Assembly (NCBI GenBank): GCA_007693395.1
Contig: REDS01000126.1
Coordinates: 1-64,000 of the forward strand
Source of the DNA: Balneolaceae bacterium
GTDB lineage: Bacteria; Bacteroidota; Rhodothermia; Balneolales; Balneolaceae
DNA: 64,000 nt
Direction of reading: 5' to 3'
Under the pieces are notes generated by a model. The model saw only the letters and a list, made by a program, of their open reading frames with translations, did no database searches and was not told where the DNA came from. Below, piece after piece: positions 48,278-55,668 of the stretch (the first letter of the stretch is position 1; each line of letters opens with the position of its first letter). A program made the translations under genes and the position numbers.

Positions 48278-48310
48278 TTTAGGTAACGCTCTAAAATTCA
48301 GGCCGTAAAT

Positions 48311-50101
48311 TTGAAGCAAAAAAAACAATCTGAAGCCGCCGATTCTGTTTTGATTCGGCGGCTTTATTACTTTTTCCATCCTTACCGCTGGTGGGCTGTG
48401 TTTGCAATTCTGCTTACGCTAACCGCCGCTTTTCTGGGAACAGTTCGTCCGAAGCTTACCCAGGTTGCTGTTGATGATCATATTGCCATCGGGGATATCG
48501 ACGGTTTACTTTGGATTGTGATACTGCTTGCCCTTGCTCTTGTAGGCGAATTTTTTATTCTGATTCTGAATACTTACATAACACGATGGTTTGGACAGGG
48601 CGTACTGTTCAGCCTCCGTAATGCAGTTTTTGAAAAAATCCAATCACTCCACGTTCAGTTTTTTGATAAAAATCCAATAGGCCGTCTCATTACCCGAACA
48701 ACCAACGATATTGAAGCATTAAGCCAGCTTCTTTCGGATGGTGTTGTTAGCATGATTGGTGATCTTTTTCGAATTTTTTTCATTCTCTACTTTATGTTGG
48801 TGATGAGTTGGGAGCTGACCATTATCGCCATTTTGGTGTTGCCAATACTTTTTTATGCCACATTTTGGTTCAAGAGCAAAGTGAGGGTAGCCTTTCTGGA
48901 GGTTAGAGATCAGATAGCAAGGCTGAACTCTTTTGTGCAGGAACACATCAACGGTATGATGATTGTTCAGCTTTTCAACAGGGAAAAAAAACAGAAAGAG
49001 AAATTTGAATCTATCAATGCAGAGCACAGGCATGCACACATCGAAACCATCTTCTATTTCTCCATATTCTGGCCAATTGTAGAGGTTCTTGCAAGTATTG
49101 CAATGGCGCTTGTAGTTTGGTATGGTGGTGCACGGGCGCTAATGGATCAGGTTACTTTCGGTGTGCTGCTTGCATTTATTCAGTATGTACGTCAATTTTT
49201 CAATCCAATCAGAGGCTTGTCAGAAAAGTATAATACGCTGCAATCGGCCTTGGCGTCATCTGAACGGATTTTCGATGTACTTGATACAGAGAATGAGGTC
49301 TACGAATCGGAATTACCCAAAAAACTGGAAAAAGTAGAAGGAAGAATAGATTTTGAAAATGTGGTTTTCCGGTATAATGAGGGTGAAGAGGTCATCATAA
49401 ACGACATCTCTTTCACTGCTAAACCGGGAGAATTACTTGCAATTGTGGGAGCTACAGGAGCCGGTAAAACTACTATAATAAATCTGCTTCTGCGTTATTA
49501 TGATATAAATGAGGGAACAATTTATCTGGATGGAGTTGATATTAAAGAGCTGTCGCTTAAAGATTTGCGAAAAAACTTCGGTTTGGTTCTCCAGGATAAT
49601 GCACTGTTTTCAGGCACCATCCATCAAAACATAACACTCGGCAACTCGGATATTACTCGGGAGCAGGTGATTAAAGCAGCCAAAGAGGTAGAAGCTGATA
49701 ACTTCATCAAAAAACTTCCCGGCAGCTATGACTATGTGCTTAGTGAGCGTGGGGCATCGCTCTCTATGGGGCAGAGGCAGTTAATTTGTTTTGTTAGAGC
49801 TATGGTTTATGATCCAAAAATTTTAATTTTAGATGAGGCAACATCAAGTGTTGACTCAGAGACCGAAGAGCTTGTTTCGCGTGCATGCCAGCGGATGATG
49901 AAAGGCAGAACCTCCATTGTAATTGCACACAGGCTATCAACTATACAGGGTGCCGACAATATTCTGGTTATGCATAAAGGTAAGATCAGAGAAACAGGTA
50001 ATCATCGTGATCTTATCGAAAAAAACGGCGGAATTTACAGAAAACTTTATGAGTTACAATACAAAGATCAAGCTGTTGGTACAAGCACAGCAATAAGCTA
50101 A
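48311..50101 (+). CDS. ABC exporter half-transporter with altered signature motif (partner of 45135)
   Basis: A 596-residue half-transporter with six membrane segments (about residues 25-315) and an ATPase domain: Walker A GATGAGKTT, signature LSMGQRQLICFVRAM, Walker B ILILDEATSSVD and the H-loop IAHRLST. The signature reads LSMGQ instead of LSGGQ while the catalytic Glu is kept, the mirror image of the upstream half-transporter. This matches BmrD-like subunits of heterodimers with one inactive site. The start is TTG 48311, and a strong hairpin (48333-48365) lies within its first 20 codons. The C-terminus is followed by a YqjD-like gene after 29 nt. Confidence 0.9.
   Translation: MKQKKQSEAADSVLIRRLYYFFHPYRWWAVFAILLTLTAAFLGTVRPKLTQVAVDDHIAIGDIDGLLWIVILLALALVGEFFILILNTYITRWFGQGVLFSLRNAVFEKIQSLHVQFFDKNPIGRLITRTTNDIEALSQLLSDGVVSMIGDLFRIFFILYFMLVMSWELTIIAILVLPILFYATFWFKSKVRVAFLEVRDQIARLNSFVQEHINGMMIVQLFNREKKQKEKFESINAEHRHAHIETIFYFSIFWPIVEVLASIAMALVVWYGGARALMDQVTFGVLLAFIQYVRQFFNPIRGLSEKYNTLQSALASSERIFDVLDTENEVYESELPKKLEKVEGRIDFENVVFRYNEGEEVIINDISFTAKPGELLAIVGATGAGKTTIINLLLRYYDINEGTIYLDGVDIKELSLKDLRKNFGLVLQDNALFSGTIHQNITLGNSDITREQVIKAAKEVEADNFIKKLPGSYDYVLSERGASLSMGQRQLICFVRAMVYDPKILILDEATSSVDSETEELVSRACQRMMKGRTSIVIAHRLSTIQGADNILVMHKGKIRETGNHRDLIEKNGGIYRKLYELQYKDQAVGTSTAIS
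48333..48365 (+). terminator. terminator-like hairpin inside the 5' end of the ABC gene
   Basis: AAGCCGCCGA (48333-48342) and TCGGCGGCTT (48355-48364) form a perfect 10-bp GC-rich stem with loop ttctgttttgat. Only a short T-rich stretch (TTTATTACTTTTTCC) follows. It lies 22 nt after the TTG start, within coding sequence. It could end the RNase Z-like transcript, attenuate the ABC gene, or hide its start. Confidence 0.5.
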
Positions 50102-50130
50102 TGAACAATAAACACTAAACGGAGATAATT

Positions 50131-50382
50131 ATGGCCGACTTCACAGAAAAAGAAAAAGAGATCAGAGAAGCACTATCGAAAGAAAAAGAGCAACTCAAAG
50201 AAACCTATAACGAAATACTTACCCGCTTAAAAACAGAAGGCGAGAAGTTGCAAGGCGATATCCAGAAAGAGTATGAAAATGCCCGCAAGTATGTAGAAAA
50301 AAACCCTGAAGCAGGGATAGGTGCGGCACTTGTTGGCGGATTACTTATTGGTTTTGCCATCGCGAAATTGTTTAAGAACTAA
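50131..50382 (+). CDS. YqjD/DUF883-like small membrane-anchored protein (second copy)
   Basis: An 83-residue protein: a charged coiled-coil-like region (residues 1-58, heptad-like Glu/Lys/Leu) followed by NPEAGIGAALVGGLLIGFAIAKLF, a short glycine-rich membrane anchor. The architecture is the same as the protein at 2823-3029 and fits ElaB/YqjD/DUF883. In E. coli such proteins tether ribosomes at the membrane under stress. Only 5 nt separate its stop from the prfB start, so it may be co-transcribed with prfB. Function here is inferred from shape only. Confidence 0.65.
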   Translation: MADFTEKEKEIREALSKEKEQLKETYNEILTRLKTEGEKLQGDIQKEYENARKYVEKNPEAGIGAALVGGLLIGFAIAKLFKN

Positions 50383-50387
50383 TATTT

Positions 50388-51510
50388 ATGAGCAGTTTGC
50401 AGTTAGATAAACTCGATAACCTCTTTGAGCGCCTTGATGCGCTCAGGGGGTATCTTTGACTACGACAGAAGAAAAGTAAAAATCATAGAAATAACTGAAC
50501 GTACACAAGATCCGGATTTTTGGAGTGATCCGGATAATGCCCAACAAGTGATGCGTCAGCTCGACTTCGAAAAAGAGATCACCGGAAAATGGGATGAGCT
50601 TGATGAACTCCGGGAGAGTGTCCGGGTTTTTGAGCAGTTTTTAAAAGAGGGAGAGGATGTCGAAGAAGAACTTCGGAAAGAGATTAACACATTCAGGGAA
50701 AAACTGCAGGATCTTGAACTGCAGAATATGCTAAGTGATACAGACGATCATCGCGATGCAATAGTAACCTTTAACCCAGGTGCAGGCGGTACGGAAAGCC
50801 AGGATTGGGGCGTGATGCTGTTCAGAATGTACACCCGATGGGCTGAGAAGCGGGGGTTCAAAGTATCGGTTGCGGAGTATCAGGATGGTGATGTAGCCGG
50901 ACTTAAGAGTGCAACCATTGAAGTATCCGGGCAGAATGCTTATGGATACTTAAAATCGGAAAGTGGTGTGCATAGGTTGGTGAGGATCTCCCCATTCGAT
51001 AGTAACTCCCGGAGACATACCTCATTCTGTTCTGTCTTTGTATCGCCCATTATAGATGATACCATTGAGGTTGACCTGAACGATGCCGACATTGAACTGC
51101 AGCGTTTCCATGCAAGTGGTGCCGGCGGGCAAAATGTTAATAAAGTTGAAACCGGAGTACGGCTGATCTGGACAGGTAAACTGAGTGATGGTACACAGGA
51201 AAGGGTAGTTGCCGAATGCCAGCAAGAACGCTCCCAGCTGCAAAATCGCGAAAAAGCCCTTGTGATGCTGAAATCGAAAGTTTACGAGCTTGAGAAAAAT
51301 ATCAAAGAACGTGAAAAGCAGAAGTTAGAAGATTCGAAAAGCAGCAATGAATGGGGCTCACAAATACGCTCGTACGTATTTCATCCGTACAATATGGTTA
51401 AAGATCATCGCACGGAGCATGAAACGGGTGACGTGCAAGGGGTGATGGACGGCAGCCTCGATGAGTTTATGAAAGCCTATCTGATGATGAACTCAACCGC
51501 TTCGGCATGA
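50388..51510 (+). CDS. prfB: peptide chain release factor 2, with programmed +1 frameshift
   Basis: RF2 releases nascent chains at UGA and UAA stops. The true start is ATG 50388: 23 codons (MSSLQLDKLDN... ending RGYL) run to an in-frame TGA at 50457-50459. A +1 shift at CTT-TGA-C skips T50457 and continues as GAC TAC GAC to 51510, giving 373 residues. The upstream AGGGGG (an internal Shine-Dalgarno) plus TATCTTTGAC is the classical autoregulatory site. Decoding motifs are the tripeptide S201-P202-F203 (RISPF) and G246-G247-Q248 in SGAGGQNVNKVETG. Its stop overlaps the coaE start (ATGA). An ORF caller would start it wrongly at 50425 or later. Confidence 0.96.
50446..50460 (+). promoter_or_regulatory. 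prfB programmed +1 frameshift site
   Basis: AGGGGG (SD-like, 50446-50451) followed by tatCTTTGAC with the in-frame TGA at 50457. RF2 shortage pauses at TGA, and the peptidyl-tRNA slips CUU to UUU. The core AGGGGGTATCTTTGAC equals the E. coli prfB element. Confidence 0.95.
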
Positions 51511-52097
51511 TAAAAATTGGTGTAACCGGTGCAATTGGCTCAGGCAAAACTACATTCTGTAAGATGCTGGAAAAGCTGGGTGCAACTGTGTTTTATGCCG
51601 ATGATGAAGCTAAAAGGCTTATGGTGGAAAACGTTGATCTTCGAAAGGCTTTACAGAAAGCCTTTGGCCAGGAAACATATCTCTCTGATGGCAGCCTCAA
51701 TAAACCTCATCTTATCAAAGAAGCTTTTCAGAAAGGGAATGTAGAAAAACTGAATCGAATTGTGCACCCTGTGGTGGGAGAGGAGTTCAGGCGGTTTGCT
51801 GAACATAGTGCCAAATCCGGGTGTAAATTGATTGTTAAAGAAGCTGCACTGCTGCTGAATTACGGCAGACCTGATGAACTGGATCTGGTTATTATTATAA
51901 AAAGTGACCAGAACAGCCGCGTGCAACGTGTTGTGAAGAGAGATGAAGCATCTGAACAGGCCATATTAGAAAGAAATGCCAGGCAACCCGATTTTGATAA
52001 ACTCACTTATCTTGCAGATTATGTAGTGAACAACAATGGTACTGTTGAGGAACTGCGAGAAAAAGCAGCTGAAATTTTTAAGCAGATCATCCAATAA
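51507..52097 (+). CDS. coaE: dephospho-CoA kinase
   Basis: A 196-residue P-loop kinase doing the last step of CoA synthesis. Walker A is GAIGSGKTTFC (about residues 8-18). DevA-like features YADDEAKRLM and IVHPVVGEEFRRFAE follow, then EAALLLNYGRPDELDLVIII (the LLFE-equivalent) and the helix RNARQPDFDKLTYLADYVVNNNG in two parts. It overlaps the prfB stop by 4 nt (ATGA). The length is normal. It feeds the pantetheine donor pool used by the PPTase at 38413. Confidence 0.94.
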   Translation: MIKIGVTGAIGSGKTTFCKMLEKLGATVFYADDEAKRLMVENVDLRKALQKAFGQETYLSDGSLNKPHLIKEAFQKGNVEKLNRIVHPVVGEEFRRFAEHSAKSGCKLIVKEAALLLNYGRPDELDLVIIIKSDQNSRVQRVVKRDEASEQAILERNARQPDFDKLTYLADYVVNNNGTVEELREKAAEIFKQIIQ

Positions 52098-52141
52098 CCG
52101 GATGAGCATATTTTAAACAAGAGCTAAATTTCTACCATACA

Positions 52142-53149
52142 ATGACTACAGCCAAGAACAGACTGGTAACACTGGAAGAGTACATCATCCAGAAACAAAA
52201 CAAATTTCCCGGAGCAACCGGAGAGCTTTCACAACTATTAAGAGATATTGGCCTCGCTGCGAAAATAATTTCCAGAGAGGTAAACAAGGCTGGGATAACC
52301 AACCTGCTTGGCGTAGACGGATCAACCAATGTTCACGGAGAATCGGTAAAAAAGCTGGATCTTTTTGCCGACAGCCAGCTCATTTTCGCCCTTGACCGCT
52401 CGCTGATTACCTGCATGGTTATTTCAGAAGAGAACAACGGTATTGTACGGCTTAACAGTGAGGGAGGCAAATACATTGTTTATCTCGATCCGCTTGATGG
52501 TTCCTCCAATATTGATGTGAATGTTTCAATTGGGAGTATTTTCTCAATATATATGCGGCAGCCGCGGTTTGGTGGGGAACTGAACGAAAACGATGCTCTG
52601 CAGCCGGGTATTCGTCAGGTTGCTGCCGGTTACGTACTTTACGGTTCAAGCACAATACTGGCATATACAACCGGGCTTGGGGTAAGTGCATTTACGCTCG
52701 ATCCAAGTATTGGGGAGTTTATCCTCTCGTTTGATGATTATAAGATCCCGGAACTCGGAAATATCTACAGCATTAATGAAGGAAGCTACAACTCTTGGCA
52801 GAATGGACTGAAGCGATATATTAAATTTTGCCAAGAAGAAGATCCGGAAACGTTACGTCCATATACTGCTCGTTACATTGGGTCTATGGTGGCTGATCTG
52901 CACAGAACCCTGATTAAAGGAGGTATTTTTATCTATCCCGCATCAAAAAAATATCCTGAAGGAAAACTTCGGCTTATGTATGAATGCAACCCGTTATCGC
53001 TAATCATTGAGCAGGCAGGCGGAATAGCTATAGACGGAGAAAAACGTATTCTTGAAATTGAGCCAACCTCAATCCATCAAACAAGCCCAATCTATATTGG
53101 TTCGCCGAAAAATGTAGAGATGGCAAAGAGCTTTATTAACCGTGCCTAA
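52142..53149 (+). CDS. fbp: fructose-1,6-bisphosphatase, class I
   Basis: A 335-residue class I FBPase, the committed gluconeogenic step. Metal-binding signature LDPLDGSSNIDVNVSIG (about residues 116-132) follows an EENNG-type acidic cluster at residue 99. Further conserved segments are RYIGSMVADLHRTLIKGG, YPEGKLRLMYECNPLS and IEQAGGIAIDG. The NEG/S loop (INEGSYNSW) is present. It begins at ATG 52142, 44 nt after coaE. Its stop region overlaps the convergent DUF192 gene by 4 nt, so the two transcripts meet tail to tail. Confidence 0.96.
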   Translation: MTTAKNRLVTLEEYIIQKQNKFPGATGELSQLLRDIGLAAKIISREVNKAGITNLLGVDGSTNVHGESVKKLDLFADSQLIFALDRSLITCMVISEENNGIVRLNSEGGKYIVYLDPLDGSSNIDVNVSIGSIFSIYMRQPRFGGELNENDALQPGIRQVAAGYVLYGSSTILAYTTGLGVSAFTLDPSIGEFILSFDDYKIPELGNIYSINEGSYNSWQNGLKRYIKFCQEEDPETLRPYTARYIGSMVADLHRTLIKGGIFIYPASKKYPEGKLRLMYECNPLSLIIEQAGGIAIDGEKRILEIEPTSIHQTSPIYIGSPKNVEMAKSFINRA

Positions 53150-53640
53150 TCCTCAAGGATGATAAACATACCTTCGCGAATGTCGTGCTGCATGGTGTAG
53201 CCTGCATTCACTTCAACCACATATTTTGCCGGCAATTCTGACTGGATGCTTTCGTGTGAGTAGGGTGGGGTGTTTCTGTGAATGCGCACAATTTCAAAAT
53301 CGGAGTTGGCAAAAATGATATCCAGGGAAATAGGGGTGTTTGCCATCCAGAAACTTCTTGGTTCTTCGCCGTCAAAAATAAATAGCATTCCTGCATCTGA
53401 TGGAAGATTGTGTACATCCATGAGCCCTTCGCTTCGGCTTGCATCATCATCAGCAACTGCGGCTCTAATAGTAGAAACGGATTCTGAGCCGTATTCACTG
53501 AATGAAACCGTTGTTACAAATTCGAGATCCCGTGTTTCTGCCTGGCGTGTTTGCGGTGATTCTTCAGATTGAGCGCATGACACTACAAAAAAAAGTACCG
53601 TAATCAAATAGAGAAAAAATGATTTTTTAAAATGAAGCAT
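53146..53640 (-). CDS. DUF192-domain lipoprotein
   Basis: A 164-residue exported protein with a lipobox FFVVSCAQS near residue 22 and a DUF192 domain (about residues 60-163). Conserved pieces are DASRSEGLMDVHNLPSDAGM, the MWFVFD-like MLFIFDGE, SFWMANTPISLDIIF and VVEVNAGYTM. The domain has an Ig-like fold of unknown function and is often secreted or lipid-anchored. It is convergent with fbp (4-nt overlap). Being alone on its strand, it probably has its own promoter in the 215-nt gap towards rimP. Confidence 0.87.
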   Translation of the reverse strand: MLHFKKSFFLYLITVLFFVVSCAQSEESPQTRQAETRDLEFVTTVSFSEYGSESVSTIRAAVADDDASRSEGLMDVHNLPSDAGMLFIFDGEEPRSFWMANTPISLDIIFANSDFEIVRIHRNTPPYSHESIQSELPAKYVVEVNAGYTMQHDIREGMFIILED

Positions 53641-53801
53641 CGGTTATGAAGAGTAAGTTTTTACTGAAAAAAGGATTAAAACAACGTTTAATATCTCATT
53701 TCAATTGTTAAATGCATCCTTAATGATACTTTGTTCTGCATGGGTATACAAGTTCTAAAGGTTGTAATTTTTAGCATTTTACGTTATTTTTAGAAACTGT
53801 G

Positions 53802-53834
53802 AAGTGAGCGCCGTAAGGTTCTCACTTTTTTTTG
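53802..53834 (+). promoter_or_regulatory. stem-loop with T-run in the rimP leader
   Basis: AAGTGAG (53802-53808), loop cgccgtaaggtt and CTCACTT (53821-53827) followed by a T-rich run form an intrinsic-terminator-like hairpin. It is 21 nt before the rimP ATG, so read-through or attenuation in the rimP-nusA-infB operon is plausible. Terminator-like hairpins directly before rimP are seen in several phyla. Confidence 0.55.
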
Positions 53835-53855
53835 TACTTGGTATCGGGTAAAACT

Positions 53856-54314
53856 ATGCAGAAGGATATTACAGAAGTTGTTAAAGAATTATCGGAACCC
53901 ATTGTAAATCAACAAAAGATGTTTCTTGTTGATGTGGAGCTGAAGCATAAAAAAGTGCCTGAAGTATGGATTTTGGTTGATACAGAAGAGGGCGGCGTTA
54001 ATGTGGATAAATGCTCGGCAGTAAGCAGAGAAGTAGCAAATTTGCTTGAAGAGCAGAACGTTTTTGGTGATGCCTACAGGTTAAACGTCTCCTCACCCGG
54101 CCTTTCGAGGCCTTTGAGTGACAGGCGGCAATACAGTAAGAATATTGGCCGCACAGCGAAGGTTAAGTACAAAGTTGAAAACAATTATTACACTGTTGAA
54201 GGTGTAATTGAAGCAGTTAATAATGAACTCATCACAATTTTAGATGAGAAAGACGAGAAGGTTGATGTACCATTCAGCCAGATTGTTGAAACAAAAATTA
54301 TTCCAAAAATTTAG
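53856..54314 (+). CDS. rimP: ribosome maturation factor RimP
   Basis: A 152-residue RimP, which assists late 30S assembly around the S12/S5 region. The first domain includes VDVELKHKKVPEVWILVDTEEG and CSAVSREVANLLEE, then LNVSSPGLSRPLSDRRQY, a highly conserved loop. The C-terminal SH3-like domain includes VEGVIEAVNNELITI. The ATG at 53856 is preferred; an in-frame TTG at 53832 lies within the leader hairpin's T-run. It is the first gene of the rimP-nusA-infB-rbfA-truB-ribF operon. Confidence 0.93.
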   Translation: MQKDITEVVKELSEPIVNQQKMFLVDVELKHKKVPEVWILVDTEEGGVNVDKCSAVSREVANLLEEQNVFGDAYRLNVSSPGLSRPLSDRRQYSKNIGRTAKVKYKVENNYYTVEGVIEAVNNELITILDEKDEKVDVPFSQIVETKIIPKI

Positions 54315-54343
54315 AATTAACTTTTTATACAGGTATAACTCTG

Positions 54344-55603
54344 ATGCAAAACGATATTTCAAAGCTCATTATTCAGTCATTTGCGGAAATTGCAAAAGAT
54401 AAAGGCATTGATAAAGATTTATTGCTGACCATTCTTGAAGATGTGTTCAGGACAATGATCAGGAAAAAATATGAATCAGATGAAGCGTTTGAAGTAATTT
54501 TAAATGCCGACAGAGGCGAGATACAGATTTTGCACATTCGTGAAGTTGTGCCGGAAGATGAATTAACAGATCCTGTAACTGAAATTTCTCTCAAAGATGC
54601 CCAAAAACACGATCCCGATTTGGAACTATACGATGAATTTGCACAGGAAATTTCAATTACAGACTTTGGGCGCCGTGCTGTTACAATGGCAAGGCAGCAG
54701 CTTGCACAAAGAATCCGTGAAATTGAAAAAGACAATATTTTTGAAGACTACTCCGACCGGGTAGGCGAAATTGTACTTGGGGATGTTTATCAGGTGCGAT
54801 CAAACAAAGACATACTCGTTAACCATAACGGTGTTGAACTGCTGCTACCAAAAAACGAGCAGATTTATAAAGACCGCTACAGAAAGGGTGATACCATTCG
54901 CGCGGTTGTTGTTGAAGTGAAAATGATTGGCGGTAATCCATCCGTTATCATTTCAAGAACATCACCGCTCTTTCTTGAAAGGCTGTTTGAAAATGAAATT
55001 CCGGAAGTATTTGATGGCATCATCGAACTGAAGCGAATAGCCAGAGAGCCGGGAGATCGTTCCAAGGTTGCTGTGGTTTCGTACGATGAGCGAGTTGACC
55101 CCGTTGGTGCCTGTGTGGGAATGAAGGGAATTCGGATCCACGCTGTGGTACGTGAACTTCAAAACGAAAATATCGATGTTATCAATTACAGTGATGATAT
55201 TATTGAGTTTATAAAACGTGCTCTTCAGCCTGCAAGAGTATTGAAAGTTGAAATGTCGGAAGATGGAAAGCGTGCAAGCGTTCTTGTGCCGGCAGATGAA
55301 GTATCCAAAGCAATTGGTAAAGGTGGGGTAAATATCCGCCTTGCGTCGAAACTTGTTGGATGCGAGATCGATGTGTTCAGAGAAGTTGAAGAAGAAGATG
55401 ATATCGATATCTCAGAATTTACGGTTGATTTTGGCGAAGAGACCGTTAACCTGCTTCGAGAGATTGGTTGCGACAGTGCACGTGCTGTTCTCGATCTTGA
55501 TGAGGATGAGATTATTCGGCGTACAGAAGGCAAAATTACCAAAGAGCAAGCCGAAAGAATTATCGACATCATTGCATATGAATTTGAGGACGAAGAAGAT
55601 TGA
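54344..55603 (+). CDS. nusA: transcription termination/antitermination factor NusA
   Basis: A 419-residue NusA: N-terminal RNA-polymerase-binding domain (residues 1-125, with the VFRTMIRKKY segment), an S1 domain (about 135-200, GEIVLGDVYQVRSNKDILV), then two KH domains. The first is RTSPLFLERLFENEIPEVFDG to VGMKGIRI, the second SKAIGKGGVNIRLASKLVGCEI. A short C-terminal helix-hairpin-helix follows (LLREIGCDSARAVLDL). It lacks the two acidic repeats found in E. coli, which is normal outside Gammaproteobacteria. It binds RNA polymerase and controls pausing and termination. It lies 29 nt after rimP. Confidence 0.96.
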   Translation: MQNDISKLIIQSFAEIAKDKGIDKDLLLTILEDVFRTMIRKKYESDEAFEVILNADRGEIQILHIREVVPEDELTDPVTEISLKDAQKHDPDLELYDEFAQEISITDFGRRAVTMARQQLAQRIREIEKDNIFEDYSDRVGEIVLGDVYQVRSNKDILVNHNGVELLLPKNEQIYKDRYRKGDTIRAVVVEVKMIGGNPSVIISRTSPLFLERLFENEIPEVFDGIIELKRIAREPGDRSKVAVVSYDERVDPVGACVGMKGIRIHAVVRELQNENIDVINYSDDIIEFIKRALQPARVLKVEMSEDGKRASVLVPADEVSKAIGKGGVNIRLASKLVGCEIDVFREVEEEDDIDISEFTVDFGEETVNLLREIGCDSARAVLDLDEDEIIRRTEGKITKEQAERIIDIIAYEFEDEED

Positions 55604-55668
55604 TCGTACCTTTAACAGGTACATCCCGCAGTAAATTTTTTTGATATAACAGACGTACAAACGAATAT

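Noticed and set aside
50457-50459. Selenocysteine or nonsense mutation at the TGA in prfB
   Set aside because: The surrounding AGGGGGTATCTTTGAC is the known RF2 frameshift site, which explains the stop.
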